From: Desulfacinum sp.
GTDB lineage: Bacteria > Desulfobacterota > Syntrophobacteria > Syntrophobacterales > DSM-9756
NCBI GenBank assembly: GCA_014359885.1
Contig: JACIYN010000016.1
Span: 103,073 to 167,072 of the forward strand
DNA: 64,000 bases
Direction of reading: 5' to 3'
The position numbers and the translations under genes are program-made. This document shows positions 35,310 through 44,108 of this stretch, one piece after another. Each line of letters begins with the position of its first letter. The first letter of the stretch is position 1. Under the pieces are notes generated by a model. The model ran no database searches and had not been told where the DNA came from. It saw nothing but the letters and a program-made list of their open reading frames with translations.

Positions 35310-36503
35310 ATGGCGGAACAGACGGTACGGACGAAAAACATCGGTCTTCGCGGCATCACGGTGGCCGACACCAAGATCAGTTACATCGACGGAGAGCGGG
35401 GTGTTCTCATCTACCGAGGCTACAAGATCGAAGATCTGGCCCGCAATTCCACGTTCCCCGAGACGGCATACCTGCTGCTCCACGAATTCCTGCCCACTTC
35501 CCAAGAGCTGGAATCCTTTGAGGCAAAGCTGCGAGAGTTTCGGGATCTGCCCGCCTTCGTGATCGAGGCCATGAAAACGTGGCCCCGGGAGGCCCACCCC
35601 ATGGATGCGCTCCAGGCGTCCATACCCCTTTTGGCCATGGCGGATCCGGACCTGGCCGACGAGACCCGCGAAGGCAACGTGGCCAAGGCGATCCGTCTGA
35701 TCGCCCGGGTTCCCGCCGTGGTGGCCGCCTGGCACCGGATCCGCCGGGGCCTGGAAGTGCTGGCCCCCGACGACACGTTGACCCATGCCGGGAACTTTCT
35801 GTGGCAGGTCTTTGGAAAAAAGCCGGATGTAGAGACGGCGCGCGTCATGGATGTGTGTCTCATCCTCCACGCGGACCACACCTTCAACGCCTCCACCTTC
35901 GCGTGCCGGGAAGTGGTGTCCACCCGGGCTCACATGTACGCCGGGGTGGCGGCCGGAGTGGGGGCGCTTTCCGGGGAGCTGCACGGCGGCGCCAACGCCC
36001 GGGTCATGGAGATGCTCCAAAAGATCGATCGGGAGGGCGTGACGGACATCGCCGCCTGGGTCCGGGAGCGTCTGGACCGCAAGGAACGGATCATGGGCAT
36101 GGGCCATGCGGTTTACAAGACGCTGGATCCACGGGCCCGGATCCTCAAGGAACTGGCCTTCCAGCTGGGTGAAAAGACGGGCCAAAGGAAGTGGCCCGAG
36201 ATGACGGCGGCCATCGAGAAGGCGGCCATGGCGGAACTTCAGCGGAGGGGCAAGACGGGGATCCAGCCCAATGTGGACTTTTACAGCGCCTCCGTGTATC
36301 ACATCCTGGGCTTTCCGGGCGATCTCATGACCTGCATCTTTGCGGTGTCCCGGATCGCCGGATGGTGCGCGCACATCATCGAGGAAAAGTTCGGGGAGGC
36401 CCAGGGAAAGCCGGCCCTGTATCGGCCCAAGGCCGAATACGTGGGCGACTATTGCGGGCGCATGGATTGCGAGTACGTTCCTCCGGAAAAGCGGGCCAAA
36501 TGA
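35310..36503 (+). CDS. gltA: Citrate synthase
   Basis: A 397-residue enzyme condensing acetyl-CoA and oxaloacetate. Catalytic His in SGELHGGANARVM, His in GMGHAVYKTLDPRA and Asp in NVDFYSASVYHILG are present; the Arg-rich C-terminus RPKAEYVG is standard. The sequence is of the short, Gram-positive-like citrate/2-methylcitrate synthase type, so a methylcitrate role is not excluded. ATG 35310 follows AAGGGAGG; the open frame extends into the heptamer array and should be ignored. EamA-type transporter gene follows by 53 bases. Confidence 0.93.
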   Translation: MAEQTVRTKNIGLRGITVADTKISYIDGERGVLIYRGYKIEDLARNSTFPETAYLLLHEFLPTSQELESFEAKLREFRDLPAFVIEAMKTWPREAHPMDALQASIPLLAMADPDLADETREGNVAKAIRLIARVPAVVAAWHRIRRGLEVLAPDDTLTHAGNFLWQVFGKKPDVETARVMDVCLILHADHTFNASTFACREVVSTRAHMYAGVAAGVGALSGELHGGANARVMEMLQKIDREGVTDIAAWVRERLDRKERIMGMGHAVYKTLDPRARILKELAFQLGEKTGQRKWPEMTAAIEKAAMAELQRRGKTGIQPNVDFYSASVYHILGFPGDLMTCIFAVSRIAGWCAHIIEEKFGEAQGKPALYRPKAEYVGDYCGRMDCEYVPPEKRAK

Positions 36504-36556
36504 AGCGGACGCCGTAAGAGCCCAGGGCCGAAGGGCTCGGAAGGAGTGGGAAAATT

Positions 36557-37402
36557 TTGGAGGTCTTTTCGTCTTTGGGTGTGGGCTACGGATTGCTGGC
36601 AGCGCTCAGCTGGGGAAGCTCGGATTTCAGCGGCGGGGTGGCCTCCCGGAGGATCAGCTCCTTCCAGGCTTTGATCCTGGGAACCTTGGCGGCCCTGGCC
36701 GTGCTGGTTCTGTGCGCCTGGCTCTACCGGGAATCCTTTCCCCCCTTGGCGGACACCCTGTGGGCCTTGGCCGCCGGATCCCTGGGAGCCCTCGGCATCG
36801 CCGCCCTCTATCACGGCCTGGCCACGGGAAGCGCCGCCGTGGTGGCTCCCAGCAGCGCCGTGGTGGGCGCCCTCTTCCCCGTTGTCCTCGGAACCTTTCT
36901 GGAAGGACCGCCCGGCGGCAAAACCTATGCGGGCTTTGTGCTGGGGGGTCTGGGCATCTGGTTCGTGGCGAGAACGGCCGTCAACGGCAACGGACTGGGT
37001 TGGAAGGGCCTGGGGGCCGGGTTGGCCGCCGGGGTCGGGTTCGGAAGCTACTTCGTCTGCATCGCCCAGGCGGACTCCGCAGGCCTCTTCGCGCCGCTGG
37101 TGGTGGCCAAGGCCGCCTCCCTCCTGGTGGGCCTCGTCATGGTGGCCCTGCTGCGCCAGGGGATTCCGTCGCCGGCCAAGAGTCCGGTCGCTCTCCTGGC
37201 GGGTGTTCTGGATGCGGGCGGAAACGTCTTCTACATGCTGGCCCAGCAATATTCCCGCCTGGACGTGGCGGCCGTCCTCACGTCCATGTATCCGGCGGCC
37301 ACGGTGGTGCTGGCCGCCGTGCTTCTCAAGGAGCGGGTGGCCGGGTTCCAGTGGCTGGGGGTGGCCCTGTGCCTGGGGGCCGTCTCGCTCATCGCTTCAT
37401 GA
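36557..37402 (+). CDS. EamA/DMT-family transporter
   Basis: A ~281-residue inner-membrane protein with ten hydrophobic helices in two repeats, beginning GYGLLAALSWGSSDFSGGVA and ending VAVVLTSMYPAATVVLAAVLLKERV then LGVALCLGAVSLIAS, the typical EamA halves. Drug/metabolite-type exporters of amino acids or metabolites; substrate unknown. Start is uncertain: TTG 36557 has AAGGAG 10 bases upstream; TTG 36575 or GTG 36581 could use GGAGG at 36559. No ATG is available at the N-terminus. Confidence 0.88.
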   Translation: MEVFSSLGVGYGLLAALSWGSSDFSGGVASRRISSFQALILGTLAALAVLVLCAWLYRESFPPLADTLWALAAGSLGALGIAALYHGLATGSAAVVAPSSAVVGALFPVVLGTFLEGPPGGKTYAGFVLGGLGIWFVARTAVNGNGLGWKGLGAGLAAGVGFGSYFVCIAQADSAGLFAPLVVAKAASLLVGLVMVALLRQGIPSPAKSPVALLAGVLDAGGNVFYMLAQQYSRLDVAAVLTSMYPAATVVLAAVLLKERVAGFQWLGVALCLGAVSLIAS

Positions 37403-37524
37403 TTTTAGGGGGGCGCCGAACCACCCGTCGCCACGACTGTTGCTTTCGATACTCACCGCGGAGACGCGGAGGTCGCAGAAAGACTTTTTGAGGCCTCGCC
37501 TCTGTGGTGAGCTCCCGGTAATGG

Positions 37525-37809
37525 TCAGGGGGAACGGGAACGGCGGGCCTTGGCCGCTTCGATGGCTTCCAGGAGCGAATCGACCCGGGGCTTGGGGGGC
37601 GAGGAAAAGGCGGCGTCCCACTCTTCCGGCGTGAGCAGACGGCGAAGCACCGCTTCGGCGGGGAACCGGTGTTGCCAGCAGGCCAGGGTCCGGGAACAGG
37701 GAAGGTTTCCGCTTTCCCGGCGGCAGTAGCCGAAGGAAACCTGATGCCCCAGCTTGGGGCATCGCGCCTCCAGAGCGTCCAGTTTTTCCATCAATTGTTC
37801 AAACGTCAT
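37525..37809 (-). CDS. Small cysteine-motif protein of unknown function
   Basis: A 94-residue soluble protein. The N-terminal half holds four cysteines in ARCPKLGHQVSFGYCRRESG then NLPCSRTLACWQ, spacing C-x11-C-x8-C-x5-C, which could bind a metal or Fe-S cluster. The C-terminus is basic (AKARRSRSP). I recall similar small proteins in sulfate reducers but no function. It starts MTFEQLMEKLDALEA at ATG 37809; the longer open frame upstream lies in repeats. It is flanked by CGCGGAGAC-type repeat fragments on both sides. Confidence 0.65.
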   Translation of the reverse strand: MTFEQLMEKLDALEARCPKLGHQVSFGYCRRESGNLPCSRTLACWQHRFPAEAVLRRLLTPEEWDAAFSSPPKPRVDSLLEAIEAAKARRSRSP

Positions 37810-37925
37810 GCGGCATCCCCCATAACCGGGTGGGAAAAGGGGTCTCTCGCGGAGACCGCGGAGGCTGAAACGGTTTCTCACAGAGATCGCGGAGGGCACA
37901 GAACGCTCCCGGCGAGGCTGGACCC

Positions 37926-37956
37926 GTAGGGGCGAATGATCATTCGCCCCTACGGG
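37926..37956. repeat. TAGGGGCGAATGATCATTCG palindrome
   Basis: Perfect inverted repeat GTAGGGGCGAAT / ATTCGCCCCTAC around GATC, the third copy of the palindrome at 33093 and 45834. The gap 37810-38072 also holds CGCGGAGACCGCGGAGG-type fragments; no gene seen. Confidence 0.75.
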
Positions 37957-38072
37957 CACGTCGTGCCGTGGCACGGAGGCTGCGGCGGAGATCCACCGCG
38001 GCGAATCAGCCTTCGCCCCTATCGGGCACGTCCCGGGGGCGCCGAGAGGCGCGATGTACCCTTGGTCGGTTG

Positions 38073-39434
38073 TTACGGCTTGGGGAAGCCCTCCGTGGTG
38101 GCCAGGGCCCGCTGGATCTCCTCGTCGGGAAGTTCGTAGCGGGTGAGCTTGCCCGACAGGAAGGCGTCGTAGCTCGCCAGATCCACGTAGCCGTGGCCGC
38201 TCCAGTTGAAAAGAATCACCTTTTCCTTTCCTTCCTCCTTGGCCCGCAGGGCTTCCTGCACCACGGCGGCGATGGCGTGGGTCGTTTCGGGGGCCGGAAT
38301 GGAGCCTTCCGTGCGGGCCCACTGCACCCCGGCGGTGAACGTTTCGATCTGGTCGAAGGCCCGGGCTTCGATGAGCTTTTCTTCCAGGAGATGACTCACG
38401 ATGGGAGCCATGCCGTGGTAGCGCAAGCCTCCGGCGTGGATGGGAGCCGGCACGAAGTCGTGGCCCAGGGTGTGCATGGGGAGCAGCGGGGTGGTCATGG
38501 CCGTGTCGCCGAAGTCGTAGCGGAAGGGACCCCGGGTGAGGGTGGGGCAGCTGGTGGGTTCGGCGGCCACCACCGCCACGTCCTTGCCGTGGATCTTATC
38601 GCGCACGAAGGGCAGACACAGCCCGGCGAAGTTGGATCCGCCCCCGGCGCATCCCAGCACCACGTCGGGGTAGAGCCCAAGCTTTTCCATCTGTTTTTGG
38701 GCTTCCAGCCCGATGATGGTCTGGTGGAGCAGCACGTGGTTCAGGACGCTTCCCAGGGAATAGCGGGCTTCGGGATCGCCCACGGCGTCTTCGATGGCTT
38801 CGCTGATGGCGATCCCCAGGCTGCCGGGGGATTCGGGATCCCGGGCCAGGATCTTCCTGCCGGCTTCCGTGCGGTCGCTGGGGCTGGGGATGCACTCGGC
38901 GCCCCACGTCTGCATCATCAAACGCCGATAGGGCTTCTGGTTGTAGCTCACCTTCACCATATAGACGCGGCATTCCAGCCCGAACATCTGGCAGGCCATA
39001 CTGAGAGCGCTTCCCCACTGGCCCGCTCCCGTTTCCGTGGCCAGCCGCTTGATCCCGAAGATCTTGTTGTAGTAGGCCTGAGCCACGGCCGTGTTGGGTT
39101 TGTGGGATCCCGGGGGGCTCACGCCCTCGTTCTTGTAGAAAATCTTGGCGGGCGTTCCCAGGGCCTTTTCCAGGTTCCGGGCCCGATAGAGCGGTGTGGG
39201 CCGCCAGATGGCGTACTTTTCCAAAACCGGTTCGGGGATTTCGATCCACCGGTCCGTGGACATTTCCTGCTCGATCAGGTTCATGGGAAAGACCGGCGCC
39301 AGGTCTTCCGGCTTCACGGGCTCACCCGTGGCCGGGTGCAGGGGCGGGCGCATGGGGGTGGGCAGGTCGGCCAGGATGTTGTACCACTGGCGAGGCATCT
39401 CCGATTCGTCCAGAAAAACCTTGATCTGTTCCAT
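38073..39434 (-). CDS. trpB: Tryptophan synthase beta chain, TrpB2 type
   Basis: A 453-residue PLP enzyme, longer than the ~400-residue TrpB1. PLP lysine is K112 in [14 protein letters not shown]; the phosphate loop is [24 protein letters not shown] and the C-terminal [11 protein letters not shown] match the TrpB2 group. TrpB2 converts serine and indole to tryptophan, often without TrpA. No trpA or other trp genes are adjacent, yet the 5' leader encodes a Trp-rich peptide and terminator (39474-39694), so expression should respond to tryptophan. AAAGGAGG sits 5 bases before the ATG. Confidence 0.95.
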   Translation of the reverse strand: MEQIKVFLDESEMPRQWYNILADLPTPMRPPLHPATGEPVKPEDLAPVFPMNLIEQEMSTDRWIEIPEPVLEKYAIWRPTPLYRARNLEKALGTPAKIFYKNEGVSPPGSHKPNTAVAQAYYNKIFGIKRLATETGAGQWGSALSMACQMFGLECRVYMVKVSYNQKPYRRLMMQTWGAECIPSPSDRTEAGRKILARDPESPGSLGIAISEAIEDAVGDPEARYSLGSVLNHVLLHQTIIGLEAQKQMEKLGLYPDVVLGCAGGGSNFAGLCLPFVRDKIHGKDVAVVAAEPTSCPTLTRGPFRYDFGDTAMTTPLLPMHTLGHDFVPAPIHAGGLRYHGMAPIVSHLLEEKLIEARAFDQIETFTAGVQWARTEGSIPAPETTHAIAAVVQEALRAKEEGKEKVILFNWSGHGYVDLASYDAFLSGKLTRYELPDEEIQRALATTEGFPKP

Positions 39435-39473
39435 GTCTCCTCCTTTGATCCGTCTCTATTGATCCGACCCGAC

Positions 39474-39510
39474 AAAAAAGGCCGCGGGGCTTTCACCCCG
39501 CGGCCTTTTT
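39474..39510 (-). terminator. Intrinsic terminator within the trpB2 leader (attenuator)
   Basis: On the minus strand A5-GGCCGCGGGG, 6-base loop, CCCCGCGGCC, then T6. It lies between the leader peptide and trpB2, 40 bases before the trpB2 ATG. There is no room for a promoter after it, so transcripts must read through it to express trpB2. Confidence 0.9.
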
Positions 39511-39520
39511 CTCGAAACGA

Positions 39521-39617
39521 AAGAACCGTGGGGATCCGCCTCACCCACGGTTCTTGTTGCCTTATCGACAGGGCTTACCGGTGGGCAGGCTCACATCCAA
39601 GCCTGCCACCACCACAT
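39521..39617 (-). promoter_or_regulatory. trp attenuator: competing RNA hairpins
   Basis: Reading the minus strand: segment 1 (39610-39600, GGTGGCAGGCT, inside the Trp codons) pairs with segment 2 (39591-39580) over 11 bp with one bulged C. Segment 2 (39590-39578, GCCTGCCCACCGG) can instead pair with segment 3 (39550-39536, CCGTGGGTGAGGC), and segment 3 (AAGAACCGTGGG, 39555-39544) pairs perfectly over 12 bp with segment 4 (CCCACGGTTCTT, 39532-39521). These mutually exclusive pairings are the layout of ribosome-mediated trp attenuators. Confidence 0.75.
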
Positions 39618-39665
39618 CCCGTTCGGGATGCGCCCACACGCTAACATTTTGGAGCCACGTTTCAT
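39591..39665 (-). CDS. trpL: Tryptophan leader peptide
   Basis: A 24-codon frame starting ATG AAA CGT at 39665 with GGAG 7 bases upstream and ending in Met-Trp-Trp-Trp-Gln-Ala-Trp-Met-stop. Four of the last seven sense codons are TGG, three in tandem. It overlaps segment 1 of the attenuator, so ribosome stalling when charged tRNA-Trp is scarce would free segment 2. The 24 codons are too short to find by ordinary gene calling. A shorter start at ATG 39617 is possible but lacks a ribosome site. Confidence 0.75.
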   Translation of the reverse strand: MKRGSKMLACGRIPNGMWWWQAWM

Positions 39666-39700
39666 ATACATTCTCCACGCACTACGATCATTCACGGCAT

Positions 39701-39730
39701 TTGCTACCACAGCCCGGGACTTGCTGTCAA
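39701..39730 (-). promoter_or_regulatory. Promoter of the trpL-trpB2 unit
   Basis: On the minus strand TTGACA (39730-39725), 18-base spacer, TAGCAA (39706-39701), placing the RNA start about 28 bases before the leader peptide. Confidence 0.6.
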
Positions 39731-39796
39731 AGGCAATTGCCACGCCGATCCGGCGCCCCCCTCTTTTCAAAAGACGGGGCGTCCAAAAACGCGCTT

Positions 39797-39904
39797 CTCC
39801 CCCATCCCTCATCCCCCATCCCTCATCCCTCATCCCTCGTCACCCGTCACTTATCACTCATCACCCGTCACTCATCCCTCGTCACCCGTCACTCATCACT
39901 CACC
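39797..39904. repeat. 7-bp tandem array (CATCCCT / CGTCACC)
   Basis: About 15 heptamers CATCCCT, CATCCCC, CGTCACC, CTCATCA run up to and into the end of the cysQ gene (stop at 39889); as the reverse complement (GGGATGA, GGTGACG) it is the same kind of unit as at 34762. The last codons of cysQ (RVSDE) are encoded by the array's edge. Confidence 0.9.
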
Positions 39905-40701
39905 CGGGCGGCGGCGTCCAGGATGCCCGTCTCGCGCAGCCATTCCAGGCCGGGTGCCGCCAGAAAGTAGCCGTTCACCAGGTCCTGCTTGTTGTAGGTG
40001 ATTTCCCTGCCCGCAGGGTCCACCACCACGCCTCCGGCGGCCGCCACCACGGCGTGTCCGGCTCCCGTATCCCATTCCCAGGTGGGGCCGAACCGGGGAT
40101 AGAAATCCGCTTCGCCGGCGGCCACGGCACAGAACTTGAGGGCGCTTCCCCGCGGCAGCCTTTCGTGGGGGGGGAGGAGGTTGAAGAAGGATTCCATGGC
40201 CGGCGTGGGATGGGATCGGGTGGCCACGACGACCAGCGGCCTGTCCGGCTCGGGAGCCTTGATCTTCAGCGGCCGTGTTTCCCTGCCCGTCTTTTCGAAG
40301 GCGCCGGTTTCCACGTCGCCCACGAACAACCGGTCCGCATCGGGCACGTACACCATGCCGAAGACGGGGGCGCCGTCTTCGATCAGCGCCACGTTGATGG
40401 TGAATTCTCCGTTTCTCTTGATGAACTCCTTGGTGCCGTCCAGGGGATCCACCAGCCAGAAGCGTCTCCAACCCTTGCGGATTTCGTAGGCGATGCTTTT
40501 CCCTTCCTCGGAAAGGACGGGAATGTCCGGCGTGATCCGCGCGAGCCCGCCACTCAGGATCTCGTGGGATTTCCGGTCGGCCAGGGTGAGCGGCGTGCGG
40601 TCCTCCTTGGTGGTGACGGCGAAGTCCGATCGGTAGATTTCCAGGACGGCGGTTCCGGCTTCCCGGACCAGCATTTCCAAGTCCTCGGCAAATGGGCGCA
40701 T
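39889..40701 (-). CDS. cysQ: 3'(2'),5'-bisphosphate nucleotidase CysQ
   Basis: A 270-residue inositol-monophosphatase-superfamily enzyme that removes PAP made in sulfate assimilation. Metal-site motifs: LSEEGKS (E of the first site), [27 protein letters not shown] (DPLDGT) and [16 protein letters not shown] (WD-x-AAG-like; WDTGAGHA). ATG 40701 is used; the longer open frame is antisense to rpsB. Its 3' end runs into a heptamer array, so the last few residues may vary between strains. Divergent from rpsB. Confidence 0.93.
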   Translation of the reverse strand: MRPFAEDLEMLVREAGTAVLEIYRSDFAVTTKEDRTPLTLADRKSHEILSGGLARITPDIPVLSEEGKSIAYEIRKGWRRFWLVDPLDGTKEFIKRNGEFTINVALIEDGAPVFGMVYVPDADRLFVGDVETGAFEKTGRETRPLKIKAPEPDRPLVVVATRSHPTPAMESFFNLLPPHERLPRGSALKFCAVAAGEADFYPRFGPTWEWDTGAGHAVVAAAGGVVVDPAGREITYNKQDLVNGYFLAAPGLEWLRETGILDAAARVSDE

Positions 40702-40731
40702 GGGAGTTTTCCTCTCTTTCTCATTTCCCTG

Positions 40732-40761
40732 TTGCATGGGGGACATGCCCTGTGCTATGGA
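40732..40761 (+). promoter_or_regulatory. Candidate promoter of rpsB
   Basis: TTGCAT (40732-40737), 18-base spacer, TATGGA (40756-40761), about 105 bases before rpsB. The leader between contains GGTTC and GAACC that could form a hairpin, as expected if S2 regulates its own message, but this is speculative. Confidence 0.45.
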
Positions 40762-40866
40762 ACCTCGGTTCAACCCAAACCGCACATTCCGCGAACCTTT
40801 TGGTGCCTGAGCCGCCGGGGCCGGGTGCATCGCGGGATGGAGGCCAAACCAGAAGGAGGTTTTTGC

Positions 40867-41712
40867 ATGTCGGTTGTTACCATGAAGCAGCTTCTTGAAG
40901 CCGGTGTCCATTTCGGGCACCAGACCCGCCGCTGGAACCCCAAGATGAAACCCTACATCTTCGGGGCCCGCAACGGAATCTACATTATCGACCTGCAGCG
41001 CACGGTCAAGCTTTTCCGGACGGCCTACAAGTTCGTGGTGGACGTGACGGCGGCCGGGGAAAACGTCCTTTTCGTGGGAACCAAGCGCCAGGCCCAGGAC
41101 ACGATCCGGGAACAGGCCGAGCGGTGCGGCATGTTTTATGTCAATCACCGCTGGCTGGGCGGCATGCTCACCAATTTCAAGACCATCAAGCTCCGCATCG
41201 ACCGCCTCAAAGAGCTGGACGCCATGTTCGAAGACGGCAGCGTCAACCGTTTCCCCAAAAAGGAAGTGCTGCGCCTGGCCCGCGAACGGGAAAAGCTGGA
41301 ACGGAATCTGGGCGGCATCAAGAACATGACCCGCCTTCCCGGCGCGGTCTACGTGGTGGACCCGCAAAAGGAAAAGATCGCCGTGGCCGAGGCCAATCGC
41401 CTGGGAATCCCGGTGGTGGCCATTATCGACACCAACTGCGATCCGGACGTGATCGACTATCCCATCCCCGGCAACGACGACGCCATCCGGGCCATCAAGC
41501 TCATTACCACCCGCATCGCCGATGCCTGCGTGGAAGGGCGCCAGCAGTTTGAAGAGTCCCGCCAGGCGGCCGGCGACAAGGAACCGGAAGGACTGGAAGA
41601 AGTGCCCGCAGGCAAGCTGCTCCGGGAAGAGGAAGGCGGCCCCGAGGTGGAAATCGTCAACCCGGTGGAAGCGGCTCCGGCTCCCGAGGCGGCACCCCGG
41701 GATGCCGAGTAA
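40867..41712 (+). CDS. rpsB: 30S ribosomal protein S2
   Basis: A 281-residue protein. [48 protein letters not shown] and the C-terminal [26 protein letters not shown] motifs are those of S2. A C-terminal ~45-residue acidic/Pro-Ala tail follows the core, longer than the 241-residue E. coli protein. ATG 40867 has AAGGAGG at 8 bases; the frame extends far upstream antisense to cysQ. It opens the rpsB-tsf-pyrH-frr array. Confidence 0.98.
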   Translation: MSVVTMKQLLEAGVHFGHQTRRWNPKMKPYIFGARNGIYIIDLQRTVKLFRTAYKFVVDVTAAGENVLFVGTKRQAQDTIREQAERCGMFYVNHRWLGGMLTNFKTIKLRIDRLKELDAMFEDGSVNRFPKKEVLRLAREREKLERNLGGIKNMTRLPGAVYVVDPQKEKIAVAEANRLGIPVVAIIDTNCDPDVIDYPIPGNDDAIRAIKLITTRIADACVEGRQQFEESRQAAGDKEPEGLEEVPAGKLLREEEGGPEVEIVNPVEAAPAPEAAPRDAE

Positions 41713-41799
41713 TCAGCAGAATTTGCTACAACCTGAAGGAATACCCGGCGGCGGATGCACCATCCGCCGTTGGTGTGAAAAGGGACAAGGAGGAGACCG

Positions 41800-42393
41800 T
41801 TGGAAATTACAGCTGCCATGGTTCGGGAACTGCGTGAAAAGACCAATGCCGGCATGATGGACTGCAAGAAGGCCCTGCAGGAAACCGGTGGGGACATGGA
41901 AAAGGCCGTGGACCTGCTCCGCAAGAAGGGGCTGGCCACCGCCATGAAACGCGCCGGCAAGGAAGCCAGCGAAGGCGCCGTGCAGGCCTACATCCATGCG
42001 GGCGGCAAGATCGGCGTGCTGGTGGAAGTCAACTGCGAAACGGATTTCGCGGCGCGAAGCGAAGACTTCCAGGCCTTCGTGAAGGACGTGGCCATGCAGA
42101 TCGCCGCCACCAACCCCCTGGGCATCACCCGCGAGGACGTGCCCCAGGACGTGGTGGAGCGGGAGCGCGCCATTTTCGTGGAGCAGGCCAGGGAGTCGGG
42201 CAAGCCGGATCATATCGTGGAAAAGATGGTGGAGGGCCGCCTGCGCAAGTTCTATGAGGAAAACGTCCTGATGGAACAGGCCTTCGTCAAGGACCCGGAA
42301 AAGACCATCGAGGACTACCTGAACGAGCTGGTGGCCAAGACCGGCGAACGCATCGTGATCCGCCGTTTTGCACGATTCCAGTTGGGCGCTTAG
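41800..42393 (+). CDS. tsf: Elongation factor Ts (short form)
   Basis: A 197-residue nucleotide-exchange factor of EF-Tu. N-terminal AAMVRELREKTNAGMMDCKKAL (UBA domain with the conserved KTGAGMMDCKKAL-type motif), then VEVNCETDFAARSEDF. At 197 residues it has a single core subdomain, as in Thermus, not the 283-residue E. coli form. TTG start with AAGGAGG upstream. Its TAG stop is formed at the very edge of the MITE-like element that follows. Confidence 0.95.
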   Translation: MEITAAMVRELREKTNAGMMDCKKALQETGGDMEKAVDLLRKKGLATAMKRAGKEASEGAVQAYIHAGGKIGVLVEVNCETDFAARSEDFQAFVKDVAMQIAATNPLGITREDVPQDVVERERAIFVEQARESGKPDHIVEKMVEGRLRKFYEENVLMEQAFVKDPEKTIEDYLNELVAKTGERIVIRRFARFQLGA

Positions 42394-42610
42394 GAACGTG
42401 CCCGAGAACGCCGCGGATGATCTCTTTTCTCGTAGCGCAGCCCTTTTGGGCTGAGAAGGAGTCCCCGGCCGTCGGATAGGCCATCGCATGCGGCTTGCGA
42501 CTTCAAGGGGTTGTCATGATCCTTCTCCGCGGGGCTGAAGCCCCGCGGCTACGAGGAGAAGGGGACTTTCCCGGCCTCCCGGGCCGGGGAAACATTCCCG
42601 GGCAGCCTCT
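42392..42610. repeat. MITE-like element, copy C (inverted)
   Basis: Starts AGGAACGTGCCCGAGAACG two bases into the tsf stop codon TAG and ends CATTCCCGGGCAGCCTCTT. The interior is inverted relative to copy A: the CGCAGCCC palindrome is first and CCGCGGGGCTGAAGCCCCGC second. The rest of the 415-base gap before pyrH contains a second, different palindromic block (GGGAGCGCAGG... GCGCTCCCAGG, about 42650-42700). Confidence 0.75.
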
Positions 42611-42808
42611 TGGGAGTTTATCCGAGAACGCCGGTTTCCTGGGAGCGCAGGCGTCTTGCCCGCCTTTTGTGCAGGCCGGAGGCCCGCGCTCCCAGGGGAA
42701 GAGGTTTTCGGGCCCGTGGTCGGATAGTCTGCTGGCGGGCGGTCCGGCAACGGGTGTGGGAGCGGCGTGAGCCGTGATTCTGTGATTGCCTGACGGAAGG
42801 AAGGATGG

Positions 42809-43552
42809 TTGGCTGTGGCCAAAGATGCCCCGATTTACCGCCGTGTGCTGCTTAAGCTGAGCGGCGAGGCCCTCATGGGCGACGGCAACTACGGGATCGA
42901 GCCCCGCGTGATCGAAGAGATCGCCGAAGAGATCGCCAAGGTGCACCACCTGGGTGTGGAAATGGCGCTGGTGATCGGGGGCGGCAACATCTTCCGCGGC
43001 GTATCCGCCGCGTCCAAGGGCATGGACCGGGCCACGGCCGACTACATGGGCATGCTGGCCACGGTGATGAACGCCCTGGCTCTGCAGCAGGCCCTGGAAA
43101 AGCGCGGCGTGACCACGCGGGTCCAGTCGGCCATCGATATGAAGGAAGTGGCCGAGCCCTATATCCGTCGCCGTGCCATCCGCCACCTGGAAAAGGGACG
43201 GATCGTCATCTTCGCCGCCGGGACGGGGCTTCCATTTTTCACCACCGATACGGCGGCGGCGCTGCGGGCGGTGGAGATTGGAGCCTCGGTGCTTTTGAAG
43301 GCCACCAAGGTGGACGGCGTCTACGATTCGGATCCCATGAAGGATTCCAAGGCCCGAAAGTACGACCGGGTGACCTTCACCGAAGTGTTGCAAAAGAATC
43401 TCAAGGTCATGGATGCCACCGCCATCTCCATGGCCCGGGATCATAACCTTCCGGTGATCGTCTTCAATCTGAGAAGGAGCGGTAACATCCGCAAGGTGAT
43501 CATGGGGAAAACCGTGGGAACGTTGGTGGAGGGAGGTGCCGATGCTGAATGA
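42809..43552 (+). CDS. pyrH: UMP kinase
   Basis: A 247-residue amino-acid-kinase-family enzyme that phosphorylates [16 protein letters not shown] opens it; [43 protein letters not shown] and [15 protein letters not shown] are hallmark segments. TTG 42809 or GTG 42815 are the possible starts, both after GGAAGGA. The gene normally follows tsf directly; here a repeat block separates them. Overlaps frr by 11 bases. Confidence 0.96.
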   Translation: MAVAKDAPIYRRVLLKLSGEALMGDGNYGIEPRVIEEIAEEIAKVHHLGVEMALVIGGGNIFRGVSAASKGMDRATADYMGMLATVMNALALQQALEKRGVTTRVQSAIDMKEVAEPYIRRRAIRHLEKGRIVIFAAGTGLPFFTTDTAAALRAVEIGASVLLKATKVDGVYDSDPMKDSKARKYDRVTFTEVLQKNLKVMDATAISMARDHNLPVIVFNLRRSGNIRKVIMGKTVGTLVEGGADAE

Positions 43553-44099
43553 CGTCTACGCGGATGCAAGAGACCGGATGCAGAAAGCCCTCGGCAACCT
43601 GGACAAGGAGTTCAAACGCCTGAGGACGGGGCGGGCCTCCGTGGCCTTGGTGGACGGCATCAAGGTCGAATATTACGGGACTCCCACGCCCCTCAACCAA
43701 CTGGCCACGCTCACCATTCCCGAACCGCGCACCATCATGATCCAGCCGTGGGACCAGAGCTGCATCGGTGAGGTGGAAAAGGCCATCCTGAAGTCCGAAC
43801 TGGGGCTCACCCCCATGAACGACGGGAAGGTGATCCGCATCAACGTGCCGCCTCTCACCGAAGAACGGCGCAGGGAGCTGGTCAAGCTCGTGAAGAAGAT
43901 GGCCGAAGAGGCCAAGGTGGCGGTCCGCAACATCCGTCGCGATGCCAACGAGATGATCAAGGACCTGAAGAAGGAGAAAGAGATCTCCGAGGACGAGCAG
44001 TTCAAGGGCCAGGAAGAGGTCCAGAAGATCACGGACGAGTTCATCAAGAAGATCGATGAGCTGAGCGCGGCCAAGGAAAAAGAGATCCTCGAGATCTAA
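43542..44099 (+). CDS. frr: Ribosome recycling factor
   Basis: A 185-residue tRNA-mimic that splits post-termination ribosomes with [58 protein letters not shown] and the second coiled-coil helix [25 protein letters not shown] are diagnostic. ATG 43542 is 5 bases after GGAGG; a GTG two codons earlier lies inside the ribosome site. Confidence 0.97.
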   Translation: MLNDVYADARDRMQKALGNLDKEFKRLRTGRASVALVDGIKVEYYGTPTPLNQLATLTIPEPRTIMIQPWDQSCIGEVEKAILKSELGLTPMNDGKVIRINVPPLTEERRRELVKLVKKMAEEAKVAVRNIRRDANEMIKDLKKEKEISEDEQFKGQEEVQKITDEFIKKIDELSAAKEKEILEI

Positions 44100-44108
44100 G
44101 AAGATGCC

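Noticed and set aside
39628..40866. N-terminal extension of rpsB by about 400 codons
   Set aside because: It is antisense to cysQ; a strong Shine-Dalgarno precedes ATG 40867 and S2 normally begins there.
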